From: an uncultured Chloroflexota bacterium
GTDB lineage: Bacteria; Chloroflexota; Chloroflexia; Chloroflexales; Chloroflexaceae
Direction: 5' to 3'
NCBI GenBank assembly: GCA_937120965.1
Contig: CAKZKA010000035.1
Location: forward strand, 1-64,000
DNA length: 64,000 nt
Shown piece by piece: positions 8,743 through 17,500 of the stretch. Under the pieces are notes generated by a model. The model saw nothing but the letters and a program-made list of their open reading frames with translations. It made no database searches and was not told the DNA's origin. The first letter of the stretch is position 1; every line of letters begins with the position of its first letter. A program made the position numbers and the translations under genes.

Positions 8743-9177
8743 ATGGCCCGAGACGAACGGCGCATTATGGGGCTTGACGTCGGCGAGCGACGCATCGGCG
8801 TGGCCCTGAGCGATGCCGAGGGCCGCCTGGCTTCTGCGCTGACGACCATTGCCGCGCGGCCTGTCGAACAGGCGCTGCAACGCATCGCCCGGCTGGTCGA
8901 GATCCACGCGGTAAGCGAAGTGGTAGTCGGCCTGCCACTTACTATGCGCGGCGAGATCGGCCCCCAGGCTGAGGCCGTGCAACACTTCGCCCGACACCTC
9001 CAGGAACGCCTGGGACTGCCGGTCCACCTCTTCGATGAACGCCTGACTACCGCCGCCGCAGAACAGTTGCTCCGCGACATGGGCCTCAAACCCGAGAAGC
9101 GCAAACAGCAGATCGACCAGGTCGCTGCCGCGATCATTCTCCAGGATTTCCTCGATCAGCGGCGCGGAGGGGGGTAG
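8743..9177 (+). CDS. ruvX: RuvX/YqgF pre-16S rRNA processing nuclease (putative Holliday junction resolvase)
   Basis: The 144-residue protein belongs to the RNase H-like YqgF family, which matures the 5' end of 16S rRNA and was once named a Holliday junction resolvase. The conserved start GLDVGERRIGVALSD carries the first catalytic Asp. VVGLPL and FDERLTT follow, and the last acidic region is near DQVAAAIIL. The frame opens upstream at a TTG (8725), but ATG 8743 gives the family N-terminus. It is set between repeat blocks and is monocistronic. The length is typical. Confidence 0.93.
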   Translation: MARDERRIMGLDVGERRIGVALSDAEGRLASALTTIAARPVEQALQRIARLVEIHAVSEVVVGLPLTMRGEIGPQAEAVQHFARHLQERLGLPVHLFDERLTTAAAEQLLRDMGLKPEKRKQQIDQVAAAIILQDFLDQRRGGG

Positions 9178-9186
9178 GCGCCGCAC

Positions 9187-9720
9187 CGGCCGGGGAAGCC
9201 CGGGTCTCCCCGCGCCCCTGAGGTGAACATACGGGGAAACCGGGTTTCCCCACCTGCGGTGAGCCTGTCGAACCGCACCCCTGCCGGTGGTGGCGCCAGC
9301 CGCCCCTAAGGGCGGTTGGGAAATGGGGAAACCGGGTTTTCCCAACCCCCTCCCTGAGGGGAGGGTGTGGGAGGGCGCAGCCCTCCCAGGAAACAACCCG
9401 CCAGCGGGGAGGGTGTAGGAGGGCGCAGCCCTCCCGGGAAACAACCCGCCAGCGGGGAGGGTGTGGGAGGGCGCAGCCCTCCCGGGAGACAACTCGCCAG
9501 CGGGGAGGGTGTGGGAGGGCGCAGCCCTCCCGGGAGACAACTCGCCAGCGGGGAGGGTGTGGGAGGGCTGCGCCCTCCCAGGAAAAACCCATGTTCATCT
9601 CGTCGTTGTGCGGCGCAGCCGCATGGACGGCTGATGTGAAAATATGGGGAAACCAGGTTTCCCCATACCCCTGCCTGTGGGGGCGGCAAGCCCTCCCAAA
9701 CATACACCTGTTTTCATCGC
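9187..9720. repeat. Large repeat block with five 48-bp tandem units
   Basis: The gap 9178-9823 has no gene. P1 copies lie at 9191-9211 (worn), 9233-9251, 9325-9343 and 9646-9664, and P6 near 9256-9282. Five contiguous 48-bp units start at 9360, 9408, 9456, 9504 and 9552. Each carries P2 plus ACAACYCGCCAGCGG. P3 lies near 9608-9625. The units touch each other without unique spacers, so this is not a CRISPR. Confidence 0.92.
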
Positions 9721-9823
9721 GGCGTTGTGCGCCCCGCGCATGGGGCCTGCCGGAGGGACACCGCAGCACCGCGGGGTTCCCCGAGCAACGAAAGCAGGTC
9801 GGACAGAACCAAGAGGACTGGCA

Positions 9824-11287
9824 ATGGATCCTGAGGAACTTGAGCGCCTGCTGGCCGCGGGCGAGGGTCCGCGGGTGGCCTTTGCCCGCGAGCGCGCCCG
9901 GCCCGAGGAGCTTGCTGAAACCCTCGCGGCATTCGCCAACGGCCGTGGCGGAACGCTGCTGCTCGGCGTGAGCGGGCGGGCGCGCGGCAGGGTGGAGGGG
10001 ATCGGCGATCTCGCTGCCGCGCGCGACCTGGTGCTGGAGGCGGCCCTTTCCTGCACCCCGCCGCTGATCCTGCCCCTGCCCCGACCGGTGACCTGCGAGC
10101 AGGCCACCCTGCTGATCGTCAGCGTGCCGGCCGGGCTTTCCCAGGTCTACGCCGTGCGGGGCAAGTACCTGCGGCGCGAAGGGAGCACCAACCAGCCCCT
10201 GCCTCCTGAGGCCCTGCGGCGCCTGCTGCGCGAGCGGGGCGAGGTGAGCTGGGAACGTGAGACGCCCCCCGACGCCACCCTCGACGAACTCGATCCGCTC
10301 AAGGTGAGCGCCTACGCGCGCCGCGTCGGCCCGGAGGCCGAGGTCGAGCCACTGAGCCTGCTCCAGCGCCGGGGCTGCATCGTCCGACGCGGTGATGCGC
10401 TGGCCACCGTGGCCGCGCCGCCCGGCAGCGAGGGGGGCGCCGCTTCTGTGCCTGCGTCAGATGCCCGGGCGCCCTTCGTGCCCACCAACGCCGGCCTGCT
10501 CCTCTTCGCCCGTCAGGTGGAGGTCCGTTACCCCCAGGCCGAGATTACCCTGGTGCGCTACCGTGGCCGCGATATGGCCGATGCCTTTGAACGTGAGGAC
10601 GTGCGTGACACCCTGGTCGAGGCGGTGCGCCGGGCCGAACGCTGGCTGATGGAACATATGCGCAAAGGCAGCCGCATGGTCGGCCTCGAACGCCAGGACT
10701 GGACGCAGTTTCCCCCCGGCGCGGTGCGCGAGGCTCTGGTCAACGCCGTGGCCCATCGCGACTACAGTGTGCGCGGCGAGGGCATCCGCGTCTCGCTCTT
10801 CAGCGACCGCCTGGAGGTCTACTCGCCCGGACGTCTGCCCGGCCACGTGACCGTCGAGAACATTGTGGAGGAGCGCTTCTCGCGCAACGAAACGCTAGTT
10901 CAGGTGCTGGCCGATTATGGCCTGATCGAACGTCTCGGCTACGGCATCGATCGCATGCTGCGCCAGATGGCCGAGGCCGGCCTGCCCCCGCCCGCCTTCC
11001 GCGAAACTGCTGCCGGCTTCCTGGTAACATTGATCGGCCAGTCTGTGGACGAGACTGGCCCTGAGGGGCTTGATACCCGCGAGTGGGTGCGCATGGGCCT
11101 CAACGAGCGCCAGATCGCCGCCCTGCTGTTTGTGATTGACCAGCGCCGCATCACGAATCGCGATCTTCAGGAACAGTTCGCCGAGGTAAGTCCCGAGACC
11201 ATCCGCCGCGACCTGGCCGACCTGGTGGAGCGCGGCCTGCTCCTGAAGATCGGCGACAAACGCGCGACGTACTATATTTTGAAGTAA
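9824..11287 (+). CDS. AlbA_2 (Schlafen-type) and HATPase_c_4 domain putative transcriptional regulator
   Basis: The 487-residue protein matches the COG2865 layout. An N-terminal AlbA_2 domain contains FANGRGGTLLLGVSG. A central divergent ATPase-like domain has REALVNAVAHRDY and RLGYGIDRM. A C-terminal winged helix (about 430-487) follows, with ETIRRDLADLVERGLL as recognition helix. Such proteins act as DNA-binding regulators or conflict-system components; the target is not known. The open frame extends 180 bases upstream through repeat sequence. ATG 9824 is chosen for AAGAGGA in front and the loss of repeat-encoded residues. A good terminator follows at 11323. Confidence 0.82.
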   Translation: MDPEELERLLAAGEGPRVAFARERARPEELAETLAAFANGRGGTLLLGVSGRARGRVEGIGDLAAARDLVLEAALSCTPPLILPLPRPVTCEQATLLIVSVPAGLSQVYAVRGKYLRREGSTNQPLPPEALRRLLRERGEVSWERETPPDATLDELDPLKVSAYARRVGPEAEVEPLSLLQRRGCIVRRGDALATVAAPPGSEGGAASVPASDARAPFVPTNAGLLLFARQVEVRYPQAEITLVRYRGRDMADAFEREDVRDTLVEAVRRAERWLMEHMRKGSRMVGLERQDWTQFPPGAVREALVNAVAHRDYSVRGEGIRVSLFSDRLEVYSPGRLPGHVTVENIVEERFSRNETLVQVLADYGLIERLGYGIDRMLRQMAEAGLPPPAFRETAAGFLVTLIGQSVDETGPEGLDTREWVRMGLNERQIAALLFVIDQRRITNRDLQEQFAEVSPETIRRDLADLVERGLLLKIGDKRATYYILK

Positions 11288-11322
11288 GCGCGGATCCTGT
11301 TGGCCAGGACCCGGGGTATGAT

Positions 11323-11361
11323 GCCGATTCCGGTCAAGCCGGGATCGGCCTTTTGTGTTTC
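11323..11361 (+). terminator. Rho-independent terminator
   Basis: GCCGATTCCGG (11323-11333) pairs with CCGGGATCGGC (11339-11349), with one G-T wobble and a five-base loop. CTTTTGTGTTT follows. It lies 36 bp after the AlbA_2 gene stop. Confidence 0.8.
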
Positions 11362-11372
11362 AGCCATTCCAT

Positions 11373-11560
11373 GCAGCTGCGCCGCACAACGACAAGATGA
11401 CCATGGGTTTTTCTTGCGAGGGCGTAGAGGCGCGGCGTCGCCGCGCCTCTACGCCCAGATCCTCCCACCAGGGAGGGGGTGGGGAAACCCGGTTTCCCCA
11501 CCCCCCAACCGCCGTTGGGGGCGCCTGGCATCCCCCTGAACAGAGCGGAGGGAACCCCCC
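11373..11560. repeat. Mosaic block P3-P5-P1-P4
   Basis: A reverse P3 relic (GCAGCTGCGCCGCACAAC) lies at about 11371-11388. A P5 variant with matching changes in both arms (GTAGAGGCGCGGC and GCCGCGCCTCTAC) spans 11424-11452. P1 is at 11482-11500, with a P4-like AACCGCCGTTGGGGG next to it. Paired changes in the P5 arms suggest the hairpin is maintained. Confidence 0.85.
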
Positions 11561-11625
11561 GGGTTCACGTCAGGCCCCGTTCGCGAGGCGCACAACGCCA
11601 GGAGGGTCATATTGTCACTGCACGC

Positions 11626-11654
11626 TTGACGGCTCCGAACGTGTCATGTATATT
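11626..11654 (+). promoter_or_regulatory. mazEF promoter
   Basis: TTGACG at 11626-11631 and TATATT at 11649-11654 are 17 bp apart and 37 bp upstream of the antitoxin start. TA operons of this type are usually autorepressed by the MazE-MazF complex at such a site; that is inferred here. Confidence 0.7.
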
Positions 11655-11691
11655 CTTTGTAGCTACACCGTGGCGCGCGAAAGGAGCAGCT

Positions 11692-11934
11692 ATGCAGAGT
11701 CGGGTGCAAAAGTGGGGCAACAGCCTGGCCTTACGCATTCCCAAGGCATTTGCCACGGAAATGGGGCTGGTTGATGACACCCCGGTTGAGATCACGCTGG
11801 AGGACGGGCGGCTTGTCATCGTGCCGCTCACCACGCCACGCTATTCCCTGGACGAGTTGCTCGCCGGGGTTACCGCTGACAATCTGCATACCGAGCACGA
11901 TATGGGCGTACCGGAAGGGAATGAGCTGTGGTGA
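11692..11934 (+). CDS. mazE: MazE-like antitoxin (AbrB/SpoVT fold)
   Basis: The 80-residue antitoxin starts with the swapped-hairpin AbrB DNA-binding domain typical of MazE: VQKWGNSLALRIPKA, then VEITLEDGRLVI (about residues 4-45). An acidic disordered tail (about 50-80) should wrap the toxin. AAGGAGC precedes ATG 11692. The stop TGA overlaps the toxin ATG by one base, giving coupled translation and excess antitoxin. A dedicated promoter lies at 11626-11654. Confidence 0.92.
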   Translation: MQSRVQKWGNSLALRIPKAFATEMGLVDDTPVEITLEDGRLVIVPLTTPRYSLDELLAGVTADNLHTEHDMGVPEGNELW

Positions 11935-12278
11935 TGCCTTACGTGCCGGAGTGTGGTGATATTGTCTGGTTGAGCTTCACGCCACAAGCTGGATCCGAAC
12001 AAGCGGGGCGGCGCCCGGCCATCGTGCTGTCTCCGGCCCGCTATAACGGAAAGGTAGGCCTGGCCATTTTCTGCCCGATTACGAACCAGATCAAAGGGTA
12101 CCCCTTCGAGGTGCGCTTGCCGCCCGATCTGCCGGTCACCGGGGTGATTCTTGCGGATCAAGTCAAAAGTCTGGATTGGCGGAGCCGCAAGGCGCAATTT
12201 GCCTGTGCCGCGCCCGCCGCAGTGATCACGGAGGTCTTGCACAAGCTCGCAACGCTGCTAACGCCGCCTCCGGCGTAG
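11934..12278 (+). CDS. mazF: MazF/PemK-family endoribonuclease toxin
   Basis: This 114-residue toxin of the PemK/MazF family cuts mRNA at short motifs and stops growth when freed from its antitoxin. The family signatures are PECGDIVWLSFTPQAGSEQAGRRPAIVLS (cut here: GDIVW, GSEQAGRRPAIVLS), FCPITNQIKGYPFEV and GVILADQVKSLDW. These carry the catalytic Arg near residue 28 and the conserved Thr/Asn pocket. GTG codons lie at 11928 and 11931, but ATG 11934, overlapping the antitoxin stop, is preferred. The cleavage motif cannot be predicted from sequence. Confidence 0.93.
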   Translation: MPYVPECGDIVWLSFTPQAGSEQAGRRPAIVLSPARYNGKVGLAIFCPITNQIKGYPFEVRLPPDLPVTGVILADQVKSLDWRSRKAQFACAAPAAVITEVLHKLATLLTPPPA

Positions 12279-12365
12279 GACCGTTGCGCAGAGCGTTCCA
12301 GCGGCGTTCAGCGAAACACTGATGCGCGCCCCGGAGCAGCACTCGCGCCATTGCCGTGTAACGCC

Positions 12366-13085
12366 ATGGACCAGGTCATCACCGTGCTCCACCGCCCCCG
12401 CGATGTGCGCAACATCGGGGCAGTGGTGCGGGCGCTGAAGAACATGGGCTTCCGGCGGCTGCGCCTGGTTGAACCGCCGCCCTTCGACCCGGCGGACCTC
12501 ACCGGCATCGCCCACCGCAGCGAGGATCTGGTCGCGGCGATCGAGCTGTACGCCGATCTCGACGCGGCCCTGGCCGATGCGCGCTACGTGGTGGGCACCA
12601 GTGAGCGGGCGCACCCTGATCGCCCCATGCGCGCCGATGTGCGTCCGTTTGCCGCCGAACTCGTCGCCCGCGCCACCAGCGCCGGCCCGGTGGCGCTGCT
12701 CTTCGGCCCCGAAGACCACGGCCTCGACAACGCCGCCCTCGACCGCTGCCACGCCCTGCTGACCCTGCCTGCCGATCCCGCCTACCCGTCGCTGAACCTG
12801 GCCCAGGCCGTCCTGCTCACGCTCTACGAGCTGCGAATGGCCGCGGCAGGCCCCCCGCCCGCGGCGCCGCCGCGCCGCCTGGCCACCGCCGCCGAACTCG
12901 AAGCCAGCTTCGCCGCCCTCGCCGCCGCCATCGAGGCTGTCGGCTTCGTCAAATCCGGCGATGGCGCCACGGTGGTGCGGCGCCTGCGCGGGCTGATCAC
13001 GCGCGCCGAACCCGATAGCCGCGAAGCCGCCCTGCTCGCCGCCTTTGCCCGCGAGATTGTCTACGCTCTCCGTCGCCGGGTGTAG
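12366..13085 (+). CDS. SPOUT-family RNA methyltransferase, TrmJ/LasT-like
   Basis: The 239-residue protein belongs to COG0565. It is a trefoil-knot SAM-dependent 2'-O-methyltransferase acting on tRNA position 32 in characterised TrmJ. Motif 1 is [19 protein letters not shown], motif 2 is [11 protein letters not shown] and motif 3 is PSLNLAQAV. The C-terminal extension (about 160-239) is the usual dimer region. ATG 12366 gives the family start ([10 protein letters not shown]); an upstream in-frame start at 12351 adds only five residues. No strong Shine-Dalgarno is seen. It follows mazF by 87 bp with no terminator between them. Confidence 0.87.
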   Translation: MDQVITVLHRPRDVRNIGAVVRALKNMGFRRLRLVEPPPFDPADLTGIAHRSEDLVAAIELYADLDAALADARYVVGTSERAHPDRPMRADVRPFAAELVARATSAGPVALLFGPEDHGLDNAALDRCHALLTLPADPAYPSLNLAQAVLLTLYELRMAAAGPPPAAPPRRLATAAELEASFAALAAAIEAVGFVKSGDGATVVRRLRGLITRAEPDSREAALLAAFAREIVYALRRRV

Positions 13086-13193
13086 AGCCTGCCCTGGTAG
13101 CACCCGTATGGATCTGCACCCTCCAATCGGGCAACATGCGCTAGAATAGAACCCATCGAAACCGCAATCGCCTGACGACAAGGAGTGTCAACG

Positions 13194-13952
13194 ATGACCG
13201 AGCGAGTCGCCATTGTCACCGGTGGCGCCAGTGGGATCGGCCGCGCGGTGGCCGAGAAGCTGGCCGGCGCCGGCTATCGGGTTGCCGTGGTTGATCTGCC
13301 GAACAGTGAAGGGCAGCAAGTAGCCGAGAGCATTGGCGGGCTGTTCATCGGCGCTGACCTCTCGCGTCGCGAGGATTGCCGCCGCGTGGTTGATCAGACC
13401 CTGGCCCACTTCGGGCGGGTGGATGTGCTGGTCAACAACGCCGGCTATCAACACATCGCCCCTATCGAGGAGTTTCCTGAGGACCGCTGGGACAACATGC
13501 TGGCCGTGATGCTCACGGCGCCCTTTCTGCTCACCCGCTATGTCTGGCCGGGGATGAAGGAGCGGGGCTGGGGCCGCATCATCAACATCGGCTCGCTCCA
13601 CAGTCTGTTTGCCTCACCGTTCAAGAGCGCCTATATCTCGGCCAAGCACGGCCTCCTTGGTCTCACCCGCACCGCGGCCCTCGAGGGCGGGCCGTATGGC
13701 ATCACCGTTAACCTGATCGCCCCCGCCTACGTGCGCACGCCCCTGGTCGAAAAGCAGATCGCCGACCAGGCGCGCACTCGTGGCATTCCTGAGGACCAGG
13801 TCATTGAGAAGGTGATGCTGGCCCCCACTGCCATCAAACGCTTGATCGAACCGGAGGAAGTGGCTGAACTGACGCTCTATCTCTGCTCTGATGCCGCGTC
13901 GGCGATGACCGGCTCGGTCTATGAGATCGCCCTGGGATGGACCGCTTCCTGA
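13194..13952 (+). CDS. D-3-hydroxybutyrate dehydrogenase (SDR family)
   Basis: This 252-residue classical short-chain dehydrogenase interconverts 3-hydroxybutyrate and acetoacetate with NAD, in polyhydroxybutyrate or ketone-body use. The cofactor motif TGGASGIG (residues 9-16), NNAG (81-84) and the triad S134, Y147, K151 are all present. The segments [18 protein letters not shown] and [13 protein letters not shown] closely resemble characterised BDH enzymes. AAGGAG ends at 13184, so ATG 13194 has ideal spacing, while GTG 13185 does not. No PHB synthase or depolymerase is in the window. Confidence 0.9.
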   Translation: MTERVAIVTGGASGIGRAVAEKLAGAGYRVAVVDLPNSEGQQVAESIGGLFIGADLSRREDCRRVVDQTLAHFGRVDVLVNNAGYQHIAPIEEFPEDRWDNMLAVMLTAPFLLTRYVWPGMKERGWGRIINIGSLHSLFASPFKSAYISAKHGLLGLTRTAALEGGPYGITVNLIAPAYVRTPLVEKQIADQARTRGIPEDQVIEKVMLAPTAIKRLIEPEEVAELTLYLCSDAASAMTGSVYEIALGWTAS

Positions 13953-14480
13953 GGTGAACATCGCCCGCCCGCGGGAGGGTTTGGGAGGGCGCAGCCCTGC
14001 AACGGGTTTCACCTGCTCTGGAATGGGCTTCCTGGGACGCCGAGGGGAAAGGGGCCAACGAATGGGAAACGAATAAACGAATGCGCAAGGTGTGCCTGCC
14101 TCTGAGGTGAACATCGCCCGCCCGCGGGAGGGTTTGGGCGTAGGGGCGCGGCGGCGCCGCGCCCCTGCCCCCTCCCAGGAAACAACCCGCCAGCGGGGAG
14201 GGTTTGGGAGGGCTGCGCCCTCCCAAGAACAATACTATGTTCATTCTGGTGTTGTGCGCCCCGCGAATGGGTGTCTAACGTGAACACAGGGAACCCGGGG
14301 TTCCCTCCGCTCCTGTTCACCGGGATGCCAGCCGCTCCCAACAGTGGTTGGGGGCTGGGGAACCGGGTTTCCCCAACCCCCTGCCGGTGGGGAGGATGCG
14401 GCAGGGGTGCGCCCTCCCAGGAGAATCTGTGGTATGAAGATGGGGAAACCGGGTTTCCCCATACCCCGCCGGTAGTGGAA
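13953..14480. repeat. Repeat block before the CHAT gene
   Basis: The gap 13953-14556 holds partial P2 (about 13983-14000) and a ~255-bp near copy of window positions 1-255 (about 14015-14270). It also holds P5 at about 14138-14166, P2 at 14206-14224, P1 relatives at 14286-14305 and 14357-14374, and P1 at 14442-14460. No promoter-like pair was recognised between the last P1 and the CHAT start. Confidence 0.88.
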
Positions 14481-14556
14481 GCGCCCGGTTCACTTCTCCG
14501 GGGGAGAGCGAGCAGATAGCAGTAAACTCCGCACTACTCAGGGCATCACCCACACT

Positions 14557-17500
14557 ATGACCGACTACGACGATCTGCTGGTTCTGGTGGAACGTGCGGG
14601 TGGCGCGGGTCTATACAGCGTGGAGCTGGAACTCCAGGGCGGGCGCCGGGTCAGCGCTGGGGAACCGGTGGCGCTCCCCGCCACGTTGCAACCCGCGGAT
14701 AACTCACCCCCGGAGCTGGCCGCTTTCGGTCTTGACCTCTTCAACCGTCTCTTCGCGGGCCGGCTCGCGCTGGAGTTTCAGAAAGCCTGGTCGGCCGTCA
14801 GGGCCCGCGGTCGCGCGTTGCGGCTGCGCCTGGCTCTCGACCCTGATACCCCTGAGCTGCATGCCATCCCCTGGGAGTTGCTGTACTTTGACGATAGCGG
14901 AGATACCGTCGCCCCTCGCCCGATCGCCCTCGATCCCCACATCGTCTTTTCGCGCTACATCAAGAGTCCCGCCTTCGACGAGGGGCGCCCGATTGCCGAG
15001 CGCCCCATCCGTATGCTCCTTGTCATCTCTGCTCCCGGAGATCTGGAGCGCTGGAACCTGGCCCCGATTGATCGAGACGCCGAGGAGCGGGACTTCAACA
15101 CCCGCTTCAGCGCCGCGACGGCGAGCGGGCAGTTCCGCTGTGATGTGCTCCCGCGCGCGACTGAGGAGGATCTGCGCGACGCGCTCACCCGCGGCGCGCT
15201 GCCGCCGACGCTGCGGAGCGGCAGCGGGCACACCGGTCTGGAGGCGCCGCCGGCCCGCGGCTACGATGTGCTGCTCTACTACGGCCATGCTCTGCATCAT
15301 CGCCAGGAAGGCACGCGCCTGGTGCTTGAGCGCGCTGGCGATCGCCGCGTCCAGTTGTTTCCCGAAGAGACCTTCATTGCGCTCCTGCGGCAACTCCCCC
15401 CGTCGCACCGGCCTGCCATGGTGGTGCTGGTGGCCTGCAATAGTGCGGTCAGTGGCCAGATCAACAGCCTGGCGGCGCGGCTGATTATCGAGAGCGGGAT
15501 TCCGGCCGTGCTGGCGATGCAACGTCTGGTGGAAATTGCCCTGGCGCGGAGCTTTACCTTCCATCTCAGCGAGCATCTGCTGCGGAACGGCATCATTGAC
15601 GAGGCAGTCAACCTGGCCCGTCAGCGCGTCTTTCGCCCCGATCAGGTGGGCTGGACTACCCCTGTCCTCTACATGCGCAACCCCCAGGGCCGCCTGTTCA
15701 GCCCCAATGCGCAACTCGAGTACGCCGCGCAGGTGTTGCGTGATGAGCATGTTACCCGCTGGAGCGGAGCCGAGTTCATCGAAAGCAGCGTGGTCAGCTT
15801 TGCGCCAGGGCAGGACTGGACCCTGGCGCGTCTGCGCCCCGAGGACGCGCCAACAGCCCTGGCCGCGCTCGATGCGCTCGACCAGAGTTTTGCCCTCGGC
15901 CTGCGCGGTCGGCGCCGCCAGCGCCTGGCCGAAGCGCCCGACACCAACCTCGTGGCGGTGATCGGGCCGCCCCACTCCGGACAGACGACCCTGCTCCGGC
16001 GTCTGACCTTCGAGCTGGCAGAGGCCGTCACGCGCGACCCGACCCTGCCCCTCGGCATATACGTCACGCTGGAAGGTTATGACCAGACTCGCGGCCTGGG
16101 GCGGTTGGAGCGCTACATTATCGAGCAGGCCCGCGCCGTTACACCGCATCTCGGCGACGCCCTCGCCACCGTGCTGGGCCCGGCGCCTGTGTCTGCTCCC
16201 CGGGGGCGCTTCATCTTCCTGCTCGACAATCTTGATGCCCTTTCCGACCGGGCCCGCGCCGATCTGGCGCGCGAGCTGGCGGCGCTGGCGCAGCGCCGCC
16301 CCGACCAGGGCTTCGTAGTGACCTCAAACATCGATCTGTACCCCGGCTCGTGGCTGCCCAGGGCGCGGGTGCTGATCCTGCAACTCCTGACGGAGCGGCA
16401 GGTGCTGCGCTACTGCCGCGAACGCGACCCGAAGCGCGCCTCCCACCTGTTTCAACGCATGCGCGACAACCGCCTGCTCGGCCTGGCGAGCGAGCCGAGT
16501 CTGCTGGCGCTGATCTACGAGCGGCTGACCGCCGACGCGCAGGCCCGTGTTACCCGCAACCAGATTGTGCAGGAGTACCTGGATCATGCCCTGGCCGGCC
16601 TGGCCGCCACCTTTCGCGTCGGCGGCGCCGCGCGCGAGAGCCTCACCGAGCTGGCCTGGTATGGACGCTGGAACCACTGCGAGCACCTGCCGCTGGCGGA
16701 AGTGTTCCGTATCTTCCAGCGCGTGCGGCGCGAGCGCGATTACAGCCTTGAGGAGTTGTACGCGCTGCTGCGCGAGGCCCGGTTGCTCAGCAGCGTGGGC
16801 CAGAGCCATGCGCGTTTCTCCAATCCCGTTCTCGAGGCCTACCTGGCGGCGCAGGCTCTCATCACCCACGGCGACCTGCTCGAGCGCCTCGCCGACATCG
16901 TTACGCTCTGCTCCAGCCCCGAACGATTAGCGTGGTGGGAGGATGTGATGTATGCCCTGGCGGGGTTGCTCCCTGACCCAACGCCGCTCTTCGAGCAGCT
17001 CGCCAGGGCCATTCGTGCCGGGAGCGGCACCCACGCCTTGCTCGCGGCGCGCTGCCTCGAGGCGATCACCCGGGAACAGGAGGCCCGTCTGGCGCCCGCG
17101 TTGTATACCGAGGTGCTCGATGCCTGCGTGATTCGACTGAGAAACGAGCGTGAGCCTGTGGCTGAGCGGCGCGAGCAGCTCGTTGCCGCCCTGGGGCGGC
17201 TGAATGACCCGCAGTTGATCCCGGAGCTGTGCCGCATTCTCACCGAGAAGGTGCGCCTGACCGCCAGCGGTCCGCGCTATGAGTACACCAATGTGCGCAT
17301 TGCGGCTGCCCGCGCCCTGCGCAACCTCGCGCCCCTCTGGCTGGCCCCGGAGCGCGCTTCTGGCGCGCCACGACAGGGACCCATCCTGATGACCCGCTAC
17401 CGCGACGAGGCCTCGCTAGCGTCGCCGACGGGAACCCGGACGTCGCCAGCATCGCTCCAGCAGCAGCGTGATGAGGGTATGCTCCGACGCGTGCTGGACC

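Noticed and set aside
9351-9590. Regular repeats resembling a CRISPR array
   Set aside because: The 48-bp units are directly adjacent with no unique spacers, and no cas genes are present. The same holds for 36521-36850 and 18286-18510.
9367-9639. Short frames within repeats, with recurring GKQPASGEGVGG-like peptides
   Set aside because: They are translations of the 48-bp repeat; similar peptides (GNPVSP, GFPISQP) arise at every repeat block on both strands.
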